A stretch of 26,741 nt of DNA from Anaerolineae bacterium (GTDB lineage Bacteria; Chloroflexota; Anaerolineae; Aggregatilineales; Phototrophicaceae): assembly GCA_028284565.1 (NCBI GenBank), contig JANQRM010000179.1, positions 1 through 26,741 on the forward strand, read 5' to 3'. Positions 1-7,078 of this stretch are shown here, piece after piece (within the stretch, counting starts at the first letter, position 1; each line of letters begins with the position of its first letter). A program made the translations under genes and the position numbers. A model generated the notes under the pieces. The model was not told where the DNA came from. It was given only the letters and a program-made list of their open reading frames with translations, and made no database searches.

Positions 1-413
1 GTCCAAGGAGTACGTCCGCGATGAAGTTCCAAATGGGCCTGTACATCATCAATCTTGAGATTCGGACGCACAGAATGAGCATAGCGTCCCATAATTAGAC
101 GTTCTGGCGTGTCTTGTTGCAAGCGTTGAATGGAGACATCAATTTCGCCAGCATCAATATCTATCGCCGCCGATTCAACACTACCTCGTGTGATGCTAAA
201 CGGACGGGTGCTTTCAGTAGGCAAAAAATCGCCGCGCAACAAAATCCATGCACCCACAATCACCAAGAGTAAAGGGAGCAGATTAACTAGATTGAGGTCG
301 CCTAGAAAAAGAAAGCTATTTAGCAGGAGGATAGTCCCCAGCAAAATAAGAACAAGGGACCAAAGCCACAAACTGCGACCTTGACCCCTTGAACGTCGTC
401 TTGATTGACTCAT
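1..413 (-). CDS. LiaF-like membrane protein, C-terminus beyond window edge
   Basis: The reading frame is open from an ATG at 411-413 to the left edge, giving about 137 residues with the C-terminal part missing. After a short Arg/Ser-rich N-terminus (MSQSRRRSRGQGR) come two hydrophobic segments, about residues 15-36 and 42-60, separated by a short loop, as in the LiaI/LiaF-like (DUF5668) membrane region. A beta-strand-rich segment follows (for example SVESAAIDIDAGEIDVSI), like the start of a LiaF or DUF4097 'toastrack' domain. Proteins of this type sit in the membrane and in Firmicutes take part in cell-envelope stress signalling; that role here is inference only. The start lies 12 bases after the sigma-factor stop on the same strand, so the two are probably co-transcribed. 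The family call is moderate because most of the soluble domain is not in view. Confidence 0.7.
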   Translation of the reverse strand, partial: MSQSRRRSRGQGRSLWLWSLVLILLGTILLLNSFLFLGDLNLVNLLPLLLVIVGAWILLRGDFLPTESTRPFSITRGSVESAAIDIDAGEIDVSIQRLQQDTPERLIMGRYAHSVRPNLKIDDVQAHLELHRGRTPW

Positions 414-425
414 CTCGAATCGCCC

Positions 426-1706
426 TTAAGCGTCGTAGAGGTAATCCTTCAAAATTACGTGCGCGGACGATTGGCGCAGACGGTTGAGAGCTTGAGCTTC
501 CAACTGACGCACCCGTTCGCGTGTAACACCAATGGTTTGTCCTACTTCTTCGAGTGTGTAGACACGTCCATCAGCCAAACCATAGCGCAGACGCAAAATC
601 TGAGCTTCACGCGCAGGCAACTTATCCAACGCCTGTTGCAATTGTTCATGCAAGAGGTGGGTTGCTACTTCTTCTGCTGGAGCAGGGCTATTCACATCTT
701 CCACGAAATCGCCAAACGTGGAATCGCCTTCATCATCAATCGGTGTTTCCAGACTCACTGGACGACGCGAAATCTCCAGCAAGTTCTCGACCTTATCCGG
801 TGTGGTTTCCATCCCGATTGCCAGTTCTTCGATTTTCGGATCACGTCCCAATTCTTGCAAAAGTTGCAATTGGACACGACGCATCCGATTCAACTGGTCG
901 CCCATATGAACTGGCACACGGATAGTACGCCCTTGGTCAGCCACAGCACGGCTCACCGCTTGACGAATCCACCATGTGGCATAGGTACTGAACTTATGTC
1001 CACGTTGGTATTCAAATTTGTTCGTCGCTCGAATTAGCCCGATATTCCCTTCCTGAATAAGGTCAAGAAATGGAACACCACGCCCGATGTATTTCTTGGC
1101 AACACTAATTACGAGACGCGCATTCGCACGAATTAGATGTTCTTGAGCCGCTTCACCATCTCCCATAGTTGCACGAATGCGTTGCTCTTCAGACCACAGT
1201 AATTCCTCGGTGGCTTGTTCCAGTTCTTTCTTTGCCCATTCGCCAGCTTCCATTCGCTTGGCTAGCGAAACTTCTTCCTGCGCTGTGAGCAAGGGAACAC
1301 GACCCGCTTCTTTCAAGTACAGCCCAACCACGTCATCCGTGTCGAGTGCTTGTTGGTAGCCAGCATCTTCTGTCAAATCGGAACGGAGAATCTGAAGGAC
1401 ACGATCACCATCGATCTCCTCCTCTTCCTCGTGGTCTTCATCCTCTTCGACAGCTAGTTCGTTCGATGTATCCTTTTCTTCCTCTTCCTCGTCATTGGTT
1501 TGAGTGTTGGATATAACGTCAACACCTGCTTCGAGCAACTTATCCATGAGTTCATCAAGCAGGGCAACATCGTTCTCGACATCGGGAACGAGTGCGAGGA
1601 TGTCACTGTACGTGATGAATCCTTGCTTATTGGCTTTTTCAACCAACTGATTACGTATGTCTTCAAGTTGAATCATCGGGGTTACACTATTCACTGCTAC
1701 TGCCAC
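426..1706 (-). CDS. rpoD: Primary RNA polymerase sigma factor (RpoD/SigA)
   Basis: A 426-residue sigma-70 group 1 factor that directs RNA polymerase core to housekeeping promoters. Region 1.1 is at about residues 11-65, followed by a strongly acidic linker (72-98). Region 1.2 is at 121-154, region 2 at 187-262 ([16 protein letters not shown], then the -10-reading stretch [10 protein letters not shown]), region 3 at 268-345 and region 4 at 357-412 with the helix-turn-helix [20 protein letters not shown]. Presence of region 1.1 marks a primary rather than an alternative factor. I chose the GTG at 1704-1706 because a GAAAGG motif lies 8 bases upstream. An internal ATG at 1674-1676 (residue 11) has no ribosome site and would only trim ten unconserved residues. 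I see no convincing promoter hexamers in the 271 bases upstream, but an inverted repeat is present there (1776-1801). Confidence 0.96.
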   Translation of the reverse strand: MAVAVNSVTPMIQLEDIRNQLVEKANKQGFITYSDILALVPDVENDVALLDELMDKLLEAGVDVISNTQTNDEEEEEKDTSNELAVEEDEDHEEEEEIDGDRVLQILRSDLTEDAGYQQALDTDDVVGLYLKEAGRVPLLTAQEEVSLAKRMEAGEWAKKELEQATEELLWSEEQRIRATMGDGEAAQEHLIRANARLVISVAKKYIGRGVPFLDLIQEGNIGLIRATNKFEYQRGHKFSTYATWWIRQAVSRAVADQGRTIRVPVHMGDQLNRMRRVQLQLLQELGRDPKIEELAIGMETTPDKVENLLEISRRPVSLETPIDDEGDSTFGDFVEDVNSPAPAEEVATHLLHEQLQQALDKLPAREAQILRLRYGLADGRVYTLEEVGQTIGVTRERVRQLEAQALNRLRQSSAHVILKDYLYDA

Positions 1707-1775
1707 AGAGCATGCCTTTCAACATATTTGAGCCGGGTACTAAATAACACGCTCGTAATAACCTATTTTAATCGA

Positions 1776-1801
1776 AGAATGAGGAACGTGATACTCATTC
1801 T
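1776..1801 (-). repeat. 8-bp perfect inverted repeat upstream of the sigma-factor gene
   Basis: AGAATGAG at 1776-1783 and CTCATTCT at 1794-1801 are exact reverse complements around a 10-base centre. The repeat lies 70-95 bases upstream of the sigma-factor GTG. It has no T-tract in either direction, so it does not read as a terminator. It could be an operator or a 5'-UTR stem-loop. Confidence 0.5.
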
Positions 1802-1894
1802 CATGATTAATTTATTTTTAAGACGGATAAATTAAGTGAATTTACAAAAGAATCTTGCTTAATTAACAGGTATTTCATTCACAATATAGCGACT

Positions 1895-1917
1895 AAAACC
1901 CGCCTCTAATGGACGGG
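1895..1917 (-). terminator. Rho-independent terminator after the ABC/DUF4340 operon
   Basis: Read on the minus strand, CCCGTC (1917-1912) pairs with GGCGGG (1904-1899) around a 7-base loop, with one G-U pair, and is followed at once by TTTT (1898-1895). It lies about 60 bases past the stop of the DUF4340 gene at 1978. It separates the transporter operon from the sigma-factor gene. On the plus strand there is no comparable T-tract. Confidence 0.65.
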
Positions 1918-1977
1918 ACTTTGTAAACATATTGTGCCAATACAACAGAGTAACGTGTTTCGCAATTCTTGTCAAGT

Positions 1978-2565
1978 TTATTGGGCGTTTTCAAATGCCT
2001 CAAGATAGACAAGCAGATAGGCAATTGGGTCGGGGTCACGGTTGATGATATACAACTGAGGGTTGTCATCAACCAAGGCATAGTAGCCGTCGCGTGTCGG
2101 AGTCTGGTTGCCAATAGCGACAATATGCCCAGTACCATCATGCAAGATAATCTGGACAAACAACAGCGCATCTCGCTGACTCAACCCATAGTCGGGGTAT
2201 TCGCTGGGTTCAATGCCATCAATCACATAAGAATAGGGCAGAAGCGTCACTGTCTGAGCAATGCTCTCGGCATAGGCTTGTTCAACCGGACGATTATCCC
2301 CTTGGATGACCCATACATCATCCTCGTCACGTTGTAAGGTGACAAAAGAACGCAATATTGGGTCTTCTAGCCGAATTGCCACAATATCTTCAACCGCCAA
2401 ATCAGGATAGATCGCCTGATTATCTGATGAATTGAATTGCAAAGCGGTCTGATTGTTAAACTGCGAACTGTCGCCTGAATTATTTGTGACCTGTTGCACA
2501 ATAAGTATAACAACCAATCCTAAAAATACCGTTAGAAGGAGGATAAGAGATTTACGATTGTTCAT
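1978..2565 (-). CDS. DUF4340 domain-containing protein
   Basis: A 195-residue protein with one N-terminal hydrophobic segment (about residues 7-24, then QQVTNNSGD), so it is probably anchored in the membrane with the rest outside the cytoplasm. The body matches the DUF4340 pattern by eye: a strand with IRLEDP, then VTLQRDEDDVWVIQGDNRPV (the 'trp-reading' motif seen after residue exchange tables), a Y-DYGLS segment, and GNQTPTRDGYYALVDD near the end. DUF4340 proteins commonly lie next to GldG-like auxiliary proteins and ABC genes, as here. Its ATG overlaps the stop of the upstream gene by four bases (ATGA), so the two are translationally coupled. Biochemical function is unknown for the family. 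It is the last gene before the terminator at 1895-1917. Confidence 0.8.
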   Translation of the reverse strand: MNNRKSLILLLTVFLGLVVILIVQQVTNNSGDSSQFNNQTALQFNSSDNQAIYPDLAVEDIVAIRLEDPILRSFVTLQRDEDDVWVIQGDNRPVEQAYAESIAQTVTLLPYSYVIDGIEPSEYPDYGLSQRDALLFVQIILHDGTGHIVAIGNQTPTRDGYYALVDDNPQLYIINRDPDPIAYLLVYLEAFENAQ

Positions 2566-4214
2566 TTACGATACCGCCTTCCAGCAATCAAGACAGCCAA
2601 AACCAACATAATCCCCGGCATCAGGATGATTGTGATAAAGGCAATAAGGTCTAGGGTCTGCGTACTAATGAAGATAACAGGCAAACCCGTTGTAAGGATT
2701 TGAGGTGTAAAGCTCACACGGTCTGAAAAGCCCGTCATCCAGCCCATACTATTCAGGAAAAGAGTTGCATTACCTTGAGGTGATTCAACCTGTCCATTGG
2801 TTGCAAAGTCAGCATCACCTACCATGACGATTTTTTCACCTGTTTCTTCACTAAATGCCCATGCAACGGATGTTAGAGGACCTTTAATATCGTCGCCTTC
2901 ATCATAGACGAATTCATTTGAGCTAATGAGTGCATCAAAATTGGTTTCTCCCCAACTGAATGGCGTGGTCATGATGACTCGCCCATTGAAAATTGTTTCA
3001 TGCGGGCGAACATCAATGTGGCGGCTGATACGAAACACGGTACGAGTGGATTCATCCCCTTCGATATTCAAGCCAATCCCAATATCATTCTCCACAAAGA
3101 CAGCAGAACTCAACACATTTAACTCCGTCTGTGAATTTGCGGCAGGATCAACCACCACTGCATCCATCGCATGCAAGCCGTAATTCTCCGTCAAATACGT
3201 ATTAAAGAGACTTCCTTCTGCAAGAAAGTTATCTTGCGTCAGGAAAATATCGGCAAGGATAAAGAGCGAACCCCCGCGCTTCAGATACTCATCCACAACT
3301 TGCAATTCAGCTTCTGTCATCTGACGCTTCGGTTGCGCCAAAACCAATGCAGAGGCATCTGCAGGTATGGTCTGCCCGTTATTCGCCAATTCCTCTAAAT
3401 TCAGCACCTCCGTGATAATCCCATTCGCACGAATAAAGCCATTAATGGTTGCCAGTCCCTGTGGCGTGGGGTCTCGTGGGTCTAATCCTTCCAAGCCAAC
3501 ATCAAAATAGACACGGAATTCACCCAACAAAAGCAATTTGGCGAGGGCTTCCGTCATATCACGCTCTTGTGTACCACTATCGACGACAGGAACGGTGCGT
3601 TGATAATCTACCCGTCCTTCATCGTCAACATAGGTGATAAACACATTCACCCCTGCCGCAATCGCATCTGCATAAGGCGCGGCAATCGCAGGTTGTTCTA
3701 ATGGGTCGATATAGACTCGTTGAATTTTTCCCTCTGTCTCAGTCTCATAGACACGGAAATATTGGTCATCGACCTCCCGTTCACGCAATTGGTCTGGACG
3801 GTAGAATCCAAGAATGCGAATCGATTCCGTACTTCGATTGACTGCTTGCAAGACTTCCTGAGTTTCTGTACTTAAAGAGAAACGTGTCCCTTCAGTCATA
3901 TCAACGGTGACAACAGCTCTCTCCACAAAGATATACACCAGCGCGACGATTCCAATCACCAATAACACGGAGAAAAACGCAACTGTTCCCTGTCGCATCT
4001 GTCGCCCAGTGACAAAATCACGGAAATCACGCGGAGCCATAAACGCCCACAAGCTAATGCCAATTATCGCAATGATGAGCACAATGATTGTGAACGCAGA
4101 CAATCCACCTTGAATTAGACCCAGCACAGTGAGCAGGATACCCACACCAGCCAGCCAACTGCCGAGTCGTCCCAATGTCCCGCGGGTGATAACGATATTA
4201 TTTTGTTGACTCAT
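2562..4214 (-). CDS. GldG-like ABC transporter auxiliary membrane protein
   Basis: A 550-residue protein of the GldG / ABC_transp_aux family, the extracytoplasmic partner of GldA/GldF-type ABC transporters. Three hydrophobic segments lie near the N-terminus (about 17-38, 41-60 and 77-97), a long soluble region follows (VDMTEGTRFSLS, then alternating strands with ALVLAQPKRQMTEAEL and GGSLFILADIF), and a last membrane helix is near residues 520-545 before a basic tail RRYRK. The start is the ATG at 4212-4214: a perfect GGAGGT lies 7 bases upstream, and the upstream stop overlaps it as TAATG. A GTG three codons earlier sits inside that ribosome site and is rejected. The GldG name comes from gliding motility in Bacteroidetes. 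In other phyla the substrate is unknown, so gliding should not be inferred. Confidence 0.85.
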   Translation of the reverse strand: MSQQNNIVITRGTLGRLGSWLAGVGILLTVLGLIQGGLSAFTIIVLIIAIIGISLWAFMAPRDFRDFVTGRQMRQGTVAFFSVLLVIGIVALVYIFVERAVVTVDMTEGTRFSLSTETQEVLQAVNRSTESIRILGFYRPDQLREREVDDQYFRVYETETEGKIQRVYIDPLEQPAIAAPYADAIAAGVNVFITYVDDEGRVDYQRTVPVVDSGTQERDMTEALAKLLLLGEFRVYFDVGLEGLDPRDPTPQGLATINGFIRANGIITEVLNLEELANNGQTIPADASALVLAQPKRQMTEAELQVVDEYLKRGGSLFILADIFLTQDNFLAEGSLFNTYLTENYGLHAMDAVVVDPAANSQTELNVLSSAVFVENDIGIGLNIEGDESTRTVFRISRHIDVRPHETIFNGRVIMTTPFSWGETNFDALISSNEFVYDEGDDIKGPLTSVAWAFSEETGEKIVMVGDADFATNGQVESPQGNATLFLNSMGWMTGFSDRVSFTPQILTTGLPVIFISTQTLDLIAFITIILMPGIMLVLAVLIAGRRYRK

Positions 4215-4939
4215 TAACGCCACCTCCGCGACTCAACAAGGCGTATAGCAATATACAGCGCAATCACCATCATTCCTGTGTAATAGACAATATCTTCGGC
4301 ACGTATAATGCCAATCCCAAACGAGGTCGAATAATGCCCCTGCAAGGTCAACGCCCGAATCACCCGTGCCAATTCAATATTCGCCACAATTTGTCCCGCT
4401 AGGTCGCCCATCCACAACATCAGAAGTGTCGTCGTACTCAAAAACGCCGCCAAAATTTGATTTTCAGTCAATGCAGAAAACAGAAGTCCCACAGCAATTG
4501 TCGCACCGCCATACAACCAGATTCCTAAATAGGCACTGACGGTATGAAGCAAATCGGGTGTTGCAACTTGAATCAGGATGATTTGGTAGATAAACGTCAA
4601 CAGGAGCAAAAAGGAATAATACAACCATGCCCCCAAAAATTTGCCGAAGACGATACTAAAATCGGCGACAGGTGAGGTTAACAATAATTCTAAGGTTCCT
4701 TCTCGGCTTTCTTCGGCAAGAAGGCGCATGGTGAGCAAGGGTGCGAATAATACCATCAAAATCGACAGAAAATCGGGAATAAGTGCCGGATTGACAGGGC
4801 TGGTTGCAATCGCACGCGTGAGCGCGTTGTTAAATAGCAAGCCCGTCATCAGCAAAAACGCGAATGCCAGAATATAGGCAAGAGGAGAAAAAAAATATTG
4901 CGAAATTTCACGTTGGAAGATAATCCAAATAGCTCGCAT
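4214..4939 (-). CDS. ABC transporter permease (GldF/NosY-like, ABC-2 type)
   Basis: A 241-residue integral membrane protein with about six hydrophobic helices (near 20-40, 57-75, 100-127, 137-160, 163-185 and 218-235). The MRLLAEESREGTLELLLTSP segment between helices 2 and 3 is the characteristic ABC-2 / GldF cytoplasmic loop. It forms the membrane channel with the ATPase encoded just upstream. The start at 4937-4939 overlaps the ATPase stop as TAATG and has a GGAGGT ribosome site 8 bases upstream. The same arrangement is repeated at the next junction, so ATPase, permease and GldG-like protein are translationally coupled and probably made in fixed ratio. The substrate cannot be told from sequence. 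Confidence 0.9.
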   Translation of the reverse strand: MRAIWIIFQREISQYFFSPLAYILAFAFLLMTGLLFNNALTRAIATSPVNPALIPDFLSILMVLFAPLLTMRLLAEESREGTLELLLTSPVADFSIVFGKFLGAWLYYSFLLLLTFIYQIILIQVATPDLLHTVSAYLGIWLYGGATIAVGLLFSALTENQILAAFLSTTTLLMLWMGDLAGQIVANIELARVIRALTLQGHYSTSFGIGIIRAEDIVYYTGMMVIALYIAIRLVESRRWR

Positions 4940-5859
4940 TATCGCTGACCTCCCGCATCCACAATATCCAAAAAGACATCCTCCAAACTGCGCTCAACCA
5001 ATCGCATCTCAGTGATGACAAATCCTGCTTCGGTCATCAACTGCATCAATTGGCTCTGTAAATCAACCGCTTGGTCAGTGCTGATTAGATAACCTTTGCC
5101 TGGTGTCTCAATTCTATCGACATCCGATAGGGTATTGAGGAGGGCAAGGACTTCATTATTGTTACCCCGTACTTCCAGATACAGTTCTGTTTGATGCCCA
5201 AATTTTTGACGAAGTTGTTCGGGTTGTCCTTCTGCGACGATATTCCCGTGATGCAAAATAATTACACGGTCACATACTTGCTCAACTTCCGACAAAATAT
5301 GACTGCTAAATAAGACAGTGTGATCTTCTTGCAAACTGCGTACAATCTCCCGTACTTCAATCACCTGCTTAGGGTCAATCCCAATCGTCGGCTCATCCAA
5401 CACGATTACTTCTGGGTCATGCACCAGTGCTTGCGCCAATCCCAGCCGTTGACGTAATCCCTTTGACAAACTGCGTACTAACTTATCCCGACGGTCATAC
5501 AAGCCAAAGCGGTCTAAGACCTCATCAACTTTTTGCTTATGCTGTTTCACACTGTAGAGCTTCGCCCAAAAGCTGACATAGCCCTTGAGAGTCATATCAG
5601 GATAAATTGGTACTCGCTCCGGCAAATAGCCCACCCGACGACGGACTTCCTGCGAATTTTTCAAGACATCGTAGCCAGCCACTTGGATTGTCCCACTTGT
5701 CGGGGGCATATATCCGGTTATCATCCGCATCGTGGATGTTTTGCCTGCGCCATTGGGACCGAGCAGACCAACGATTTCCCCTTGCTTCGCTTTGAAGGAG
5801 ATTTGATTGACCGCGACATGATTGCCATAATGCTTTGTCAAATGTTTAACTTCGATCAT
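4939..5859 (-). CDS. ABC transporter ATP-binding protein (GldA-like)
   Basis: A 306-residue ATPase with all motifs in order: Walker A GPNGAGKT at residues 34-41, signature LSKGLRQR at 131-138, Walker B VIVLDEPT at 151-158 and switch histidine in SSHIL at 185-189. The C-terminal 80 residues form the extension common in export-type ABC-2 ATPases. It powers the permease encoded next. I place the start at the ATG at 5857-5859 (MIEVKHLTKHYG), the usual N-terminus of this family. A longer frame opens at a TTG at 5928, but a good promoter (5913-5941) lies inside that extension, and the added residues do not resemble the family. No strong ribosome site precedes the chosen ATG. Confidence 0.92.
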   Translation of the reverse strand: MIEVKHLTKHYGNHVAVNQISFKAKQGEIVGLLGPNGAGKTSTMRMITGYMPPTSGTIQVAGYDVLKNSQEVRRRVGYLPERVPIYPDMTLKGYVSFWAKLYSVKQHKQKVDEVLDRFGLYDRRDKLVRSLSKGLRQRLGLAQALVHDPEVIVLDEPTIGIDPKQVIEVREIVRSLQEDHTVLFSSHILSEVEQVCDRVIILHHGNIVAEGQPEQLRQKFGHQTELYLEVRGNNNEVLALLNTLSDVDRIETPGKGYLISTDQAVDLQSQLMQLMTEAGFVITEMRLVERSLEDVFLDIVDAGGQR

Positions 5860-5912
5860 AGAGAATGTTGAATTTCGTGTTATCTGTTTTTCAATAGGAT
5901 AAACCCGTTTGC

Positions 5913-5941
5913 AATCTACGTGCCTCAAGATTTTGCGTCAA
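5913..5941 (-). promoter_or_regulatory. Sigma-70 promoter for the ABC transporter operon
   Basis: On the minus strand TTGACG (5941-5936) and TAGATT (5918-5913) are 17 bases apart. Transcription would start near 5906, leaving a leader of about 45 bases before the ATG at 5859. The position also argues against the longer TTG-initiated reading frame for the ATPase. Confidence 0.6.
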
Positions 5942-5993
5942 GCTATCGTAAATGTTCATTGACAAGTGTTTAGAGGCTTTGTCGATTTCTTTG

Positions 5994-5999
5994 TATAAT
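5994..5999 (+). promoter_or_regulatory. Consensus -10 box upstream of the 6032 gene
   Basis: A perfect TATAAT lies 32 bases before the ATG at 6032. A TTGACA occurs at 5959-5964, but the 29-base spacing is too long to be its -35 partner, and no other good -35 is at the right distance. I infer a promoter from the -10 alone. It is divergent from the ABC operon promoter. Confidence 0.45.
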
Positions 6000-6031
6000 A
6001 CAGAGAATGTGATGACAATAGGATAACACGG

Positions 6032-6478
6032 ATGATTCTGCAGGGATTGGTCTGGACGGGTCGTTTATTTGTCGCCTCGCTCGCACTGTTGCTCGTTGCG
6101 TTATTGCTCTCAATGATGAGCTTTGTGTATCAAATTGGCTGGACATTCCAATTGGCGCAGGGCTTAGAAGGATTTTCGATACTTGGCATCGGGTTGTCTG
6201 TCCTACTCGGTGGGATGTTCGGCTTCTCTGGGATAATTGCAAAGTCAATGGGGCTTTGGAATATCGAAACAGAGAGCAAAGCAAAAAACGAAGAGAAGCA
6301 AAAAAGACTGCATCAAGACGATATAAAAGACATCCTTAATGACCTAGATGACGAAGAGCTTCAACAGCTCCAACAACTCCTCGCAGAATCCCGTTTAGCC
6401 ATTCGTGATGACGGCATTTTAGTCTCCGAAGAACAACTGGCTATCGAAAAACGCATCCAACTCAGCCAAAAACCATAA
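6032..6478 (+). CDS. Hypothetical protein with two membrane helices and acidic coiled-coil tail
   Basis: I do not recognise this 148-residue protein. Two hydrophobic segments (about residues 10-32 and 47-70) are followed by a charged, helix-prone tail rich in Glu, Lys, Asp and Gln (IKDILNDLDDEELQQLQQLL at about 98-117) that should lie in the cytoplasm and may form a coiled coil. An AGGATAACACGG stretch just before the ATG contains a usable ribosome site, and a consensus -10 box lies at 5994-5999. The gene shares its upstream region with the divergent ABC operon, but nothing in the protein links it to transport. Codon use and composition match the neighbours, so I take it as real despite its size. 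Confidence 0.75.
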   Translation: MILQGLVWTGRLFVASLALLLVALLLSMMSFVYQIGWTFQLAQGLEGFSILGIGLSVLLGGMFGFSGIIAKSMGLWNIETESKAKNEEKQKRLHQDDIKDILNDLDDEELQQLQQLLAESRLAIRDDGILVSEEQLAIEKRIQLSQKP

Positions 6479-6558
6479 ATATCTTTCGACAAGTCCTAAC
6501 ATTTCAATCCCAAAACTCATGGTAAGATGGCTCTGTAACCAAGTAGAATGGATGGCTC

Positions 6559-6819
6559 ATGGATAATAAGTTACTACGCCGCTTGTTAAAAATTGGCATT
6601 GGTGTTGGCGCAGGGATTTTACTCTTTGTCTTGATTGCCATGTTCTTCGCGTTCTCTCCAGACCAAGAAATGCTCTATAGCTTGACCTCACTTGTGGATA
6701 TTTTGCTAACAGGTTTAATGCTCGTTTTTGTTGTGGCGGTGGTCTATTGGGTTTACTCGCAATTGGGAGATGGACGTAAGTCTCACGACAAAGCCAAGCG
6801 CGAATCCGACCTTGTGTAG
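6559..6819 (+). CDS. Small membrane protein, function unknown
   Basis: An 86-residue protein with two hydrophobic segments (about residues 11-31 and 45-67), a short basic N-terminus (KLLRRLLK) and a charged C-terminal tail (GDGRKSHDKAKRESD). The topology is probably both ends in the cytoplasm. A GGATGG motif lies just before the ATG at 6559. It follows the preceding small membrane protein by 80 bases on the same strand and could be co-transcribed with it. I do not recognise a family, and another small protein of this shape would look the same. Confidence 0.65.
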   Translation: MDNKLLRRLLKIGIGVGAGILLFVLIAMFFAFSPDQEMLYSLTSLVDILLTGLMLVFVVAVVYWVYSQLGDGRKSHDKAKRESDLV

Positions 6820-6864
6820 CTTGCACAAGCCAACGAACAATCTATCCAAAATAACACGAATTGG

Positions 6865-6893
6865 TTGACGCATTTCAGTCAATCACGTACACT
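6865..6893 (+). promoter_or_regulatory. Sigma-70 promoter of the arginine operon
   Basis: TTGACG (6865-6870) and TACACT (6888-6893) are 17 bases apart. The start of transcription would be near 6900, giving a leader of about 180 bases before argC, long enough for the attenuator described below. A short inverted repeat, TTGAC/GTCAA, overlaps the -35 box and spacer (6865-6882) and could be incidental. Confidence 0.6.
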
Positions 6894-6925
6894 ACAGCCA
6901 TTCAATTAAGTTGTGGTGTATTTTT

Positions 6926-7003
6926 GTGAATCAACAACATATTCGTATGATTAGAAACCGACGTTACCCACCAGATGAAGAAGTGGTCATGCTGGTTGAG
7001 TGA
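6926..7003 (+). CDS. Putative arginine leader peptide (25 codons)
   Basis: A short frame starts with GTG at 6926-6928, preceded by a weak GTGGTG ribosome site 7 bases upstream, and ends with TGA at 7001-7003. It has four arginine codons in seven positions: residues 7, 10, 12 and 13 (CGT, AGA, CGA, CGT), the last two adjacent at 6959-6964. An alternative start is the in-frame ATG at 6947, which still keeps three of the arginines but has no ribosome site. The frame lies between a promoter and a terminator that directly precedes argC, the first gene of arginine biosynthesis. I infer it is translated to sense charged arginyl-tRNA, not to make a working peptide. Arginine density is the main evidence; a chance frame this short cannot be excluded. 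Confidence 0.6.
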   Translation: MNQQHIRMIRNRRYPPDEEVVMLVE

Positions 7004-7065
7004 CGTTTCCGTTGAAAATTGTCTGTTCCGCCCTGACCAGTATCATTGGTTGGGGCTTTTTATTT
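6970..7065 (+). promoter_or_regulatory. Arginine transcription attenuator (four-segment leader)
   Basis: Four segments can pair in exclusive ways. Segment 1 is ACCAG (6970-6974), segment 2 CTGGTTG (6992-6998), segment 3 TGACCAG (7034-7040) and segment 4 TGGTTGGGGC (7047-7056). Pairing 1:2 gives 5 pairs; 2:3 gives 7 (two G-U) and acts as antiterminator; 3:4, extended to GCCCTGACCA, gives the 10-pair terminator. Segment 1 begins five bases after the paired arginine codons CGA CGT, so a ribosome stalled there would cover it and free segment 2. A ribosome that reaches the stop at 7001-7003 would cover segment 2 and let the terminator form. This is the textbook logic of amino-acid attenuation; the pairings are seen, the mechanism is inferred. 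A second possible antiterminator pairs TGGTCA (6984-6989) with TGACCA (7034-7039). Confidence 0.65.
7030..7065 (+). terminator. Rho-independent terminator directly upstream of argC
   Basis: GCCCTGACCA (7030-7039) pairs over ten positions, two of them G-U, with TGGTTGGGGC (7047-7056) around a 7-base loop, and is followed by TTTTTATTT (7057-7065). The argC ribosome site AAGGAG begins right after it. No longer gene ends just upstream: the previous stop is at 6819, over 200 bases away and before the promoter at 6865. The position therefore fits a regulated attenuator, not simple end-of-gene termination. Confidence 0.8.
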
Positions 7066-7078
7066 AAGGAGCAAGTTG

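Noticed and set aside
405..1037. Long plus-strand open frame opposite the sigma-factor gene
   Set aside because: It is the reverse shadow of a highly conserved gene; its product has no recognisable features and no ribosome site.
5860..5928. TTG-initiated extension of the ABC ATPase
   Set aside because: A 17-base-spaced promoter lies inside it and the added residues do not fit the family.
6865..6882. TTGAC/GTCAA inverted repeat as an ArgR operator
   Set aside because: It does not resemble the known ARG box pattern (TGAATAATATTCA-like) and only five bases match; it may be incidental to the promoter.
7046..7078. TTG-initiated N-terminal extension of ArgC
   Set aside because: It would translate the terminator stem, the T-tract and the AAGGAG ribosome site; the ATG at 7079 is clearly the start.
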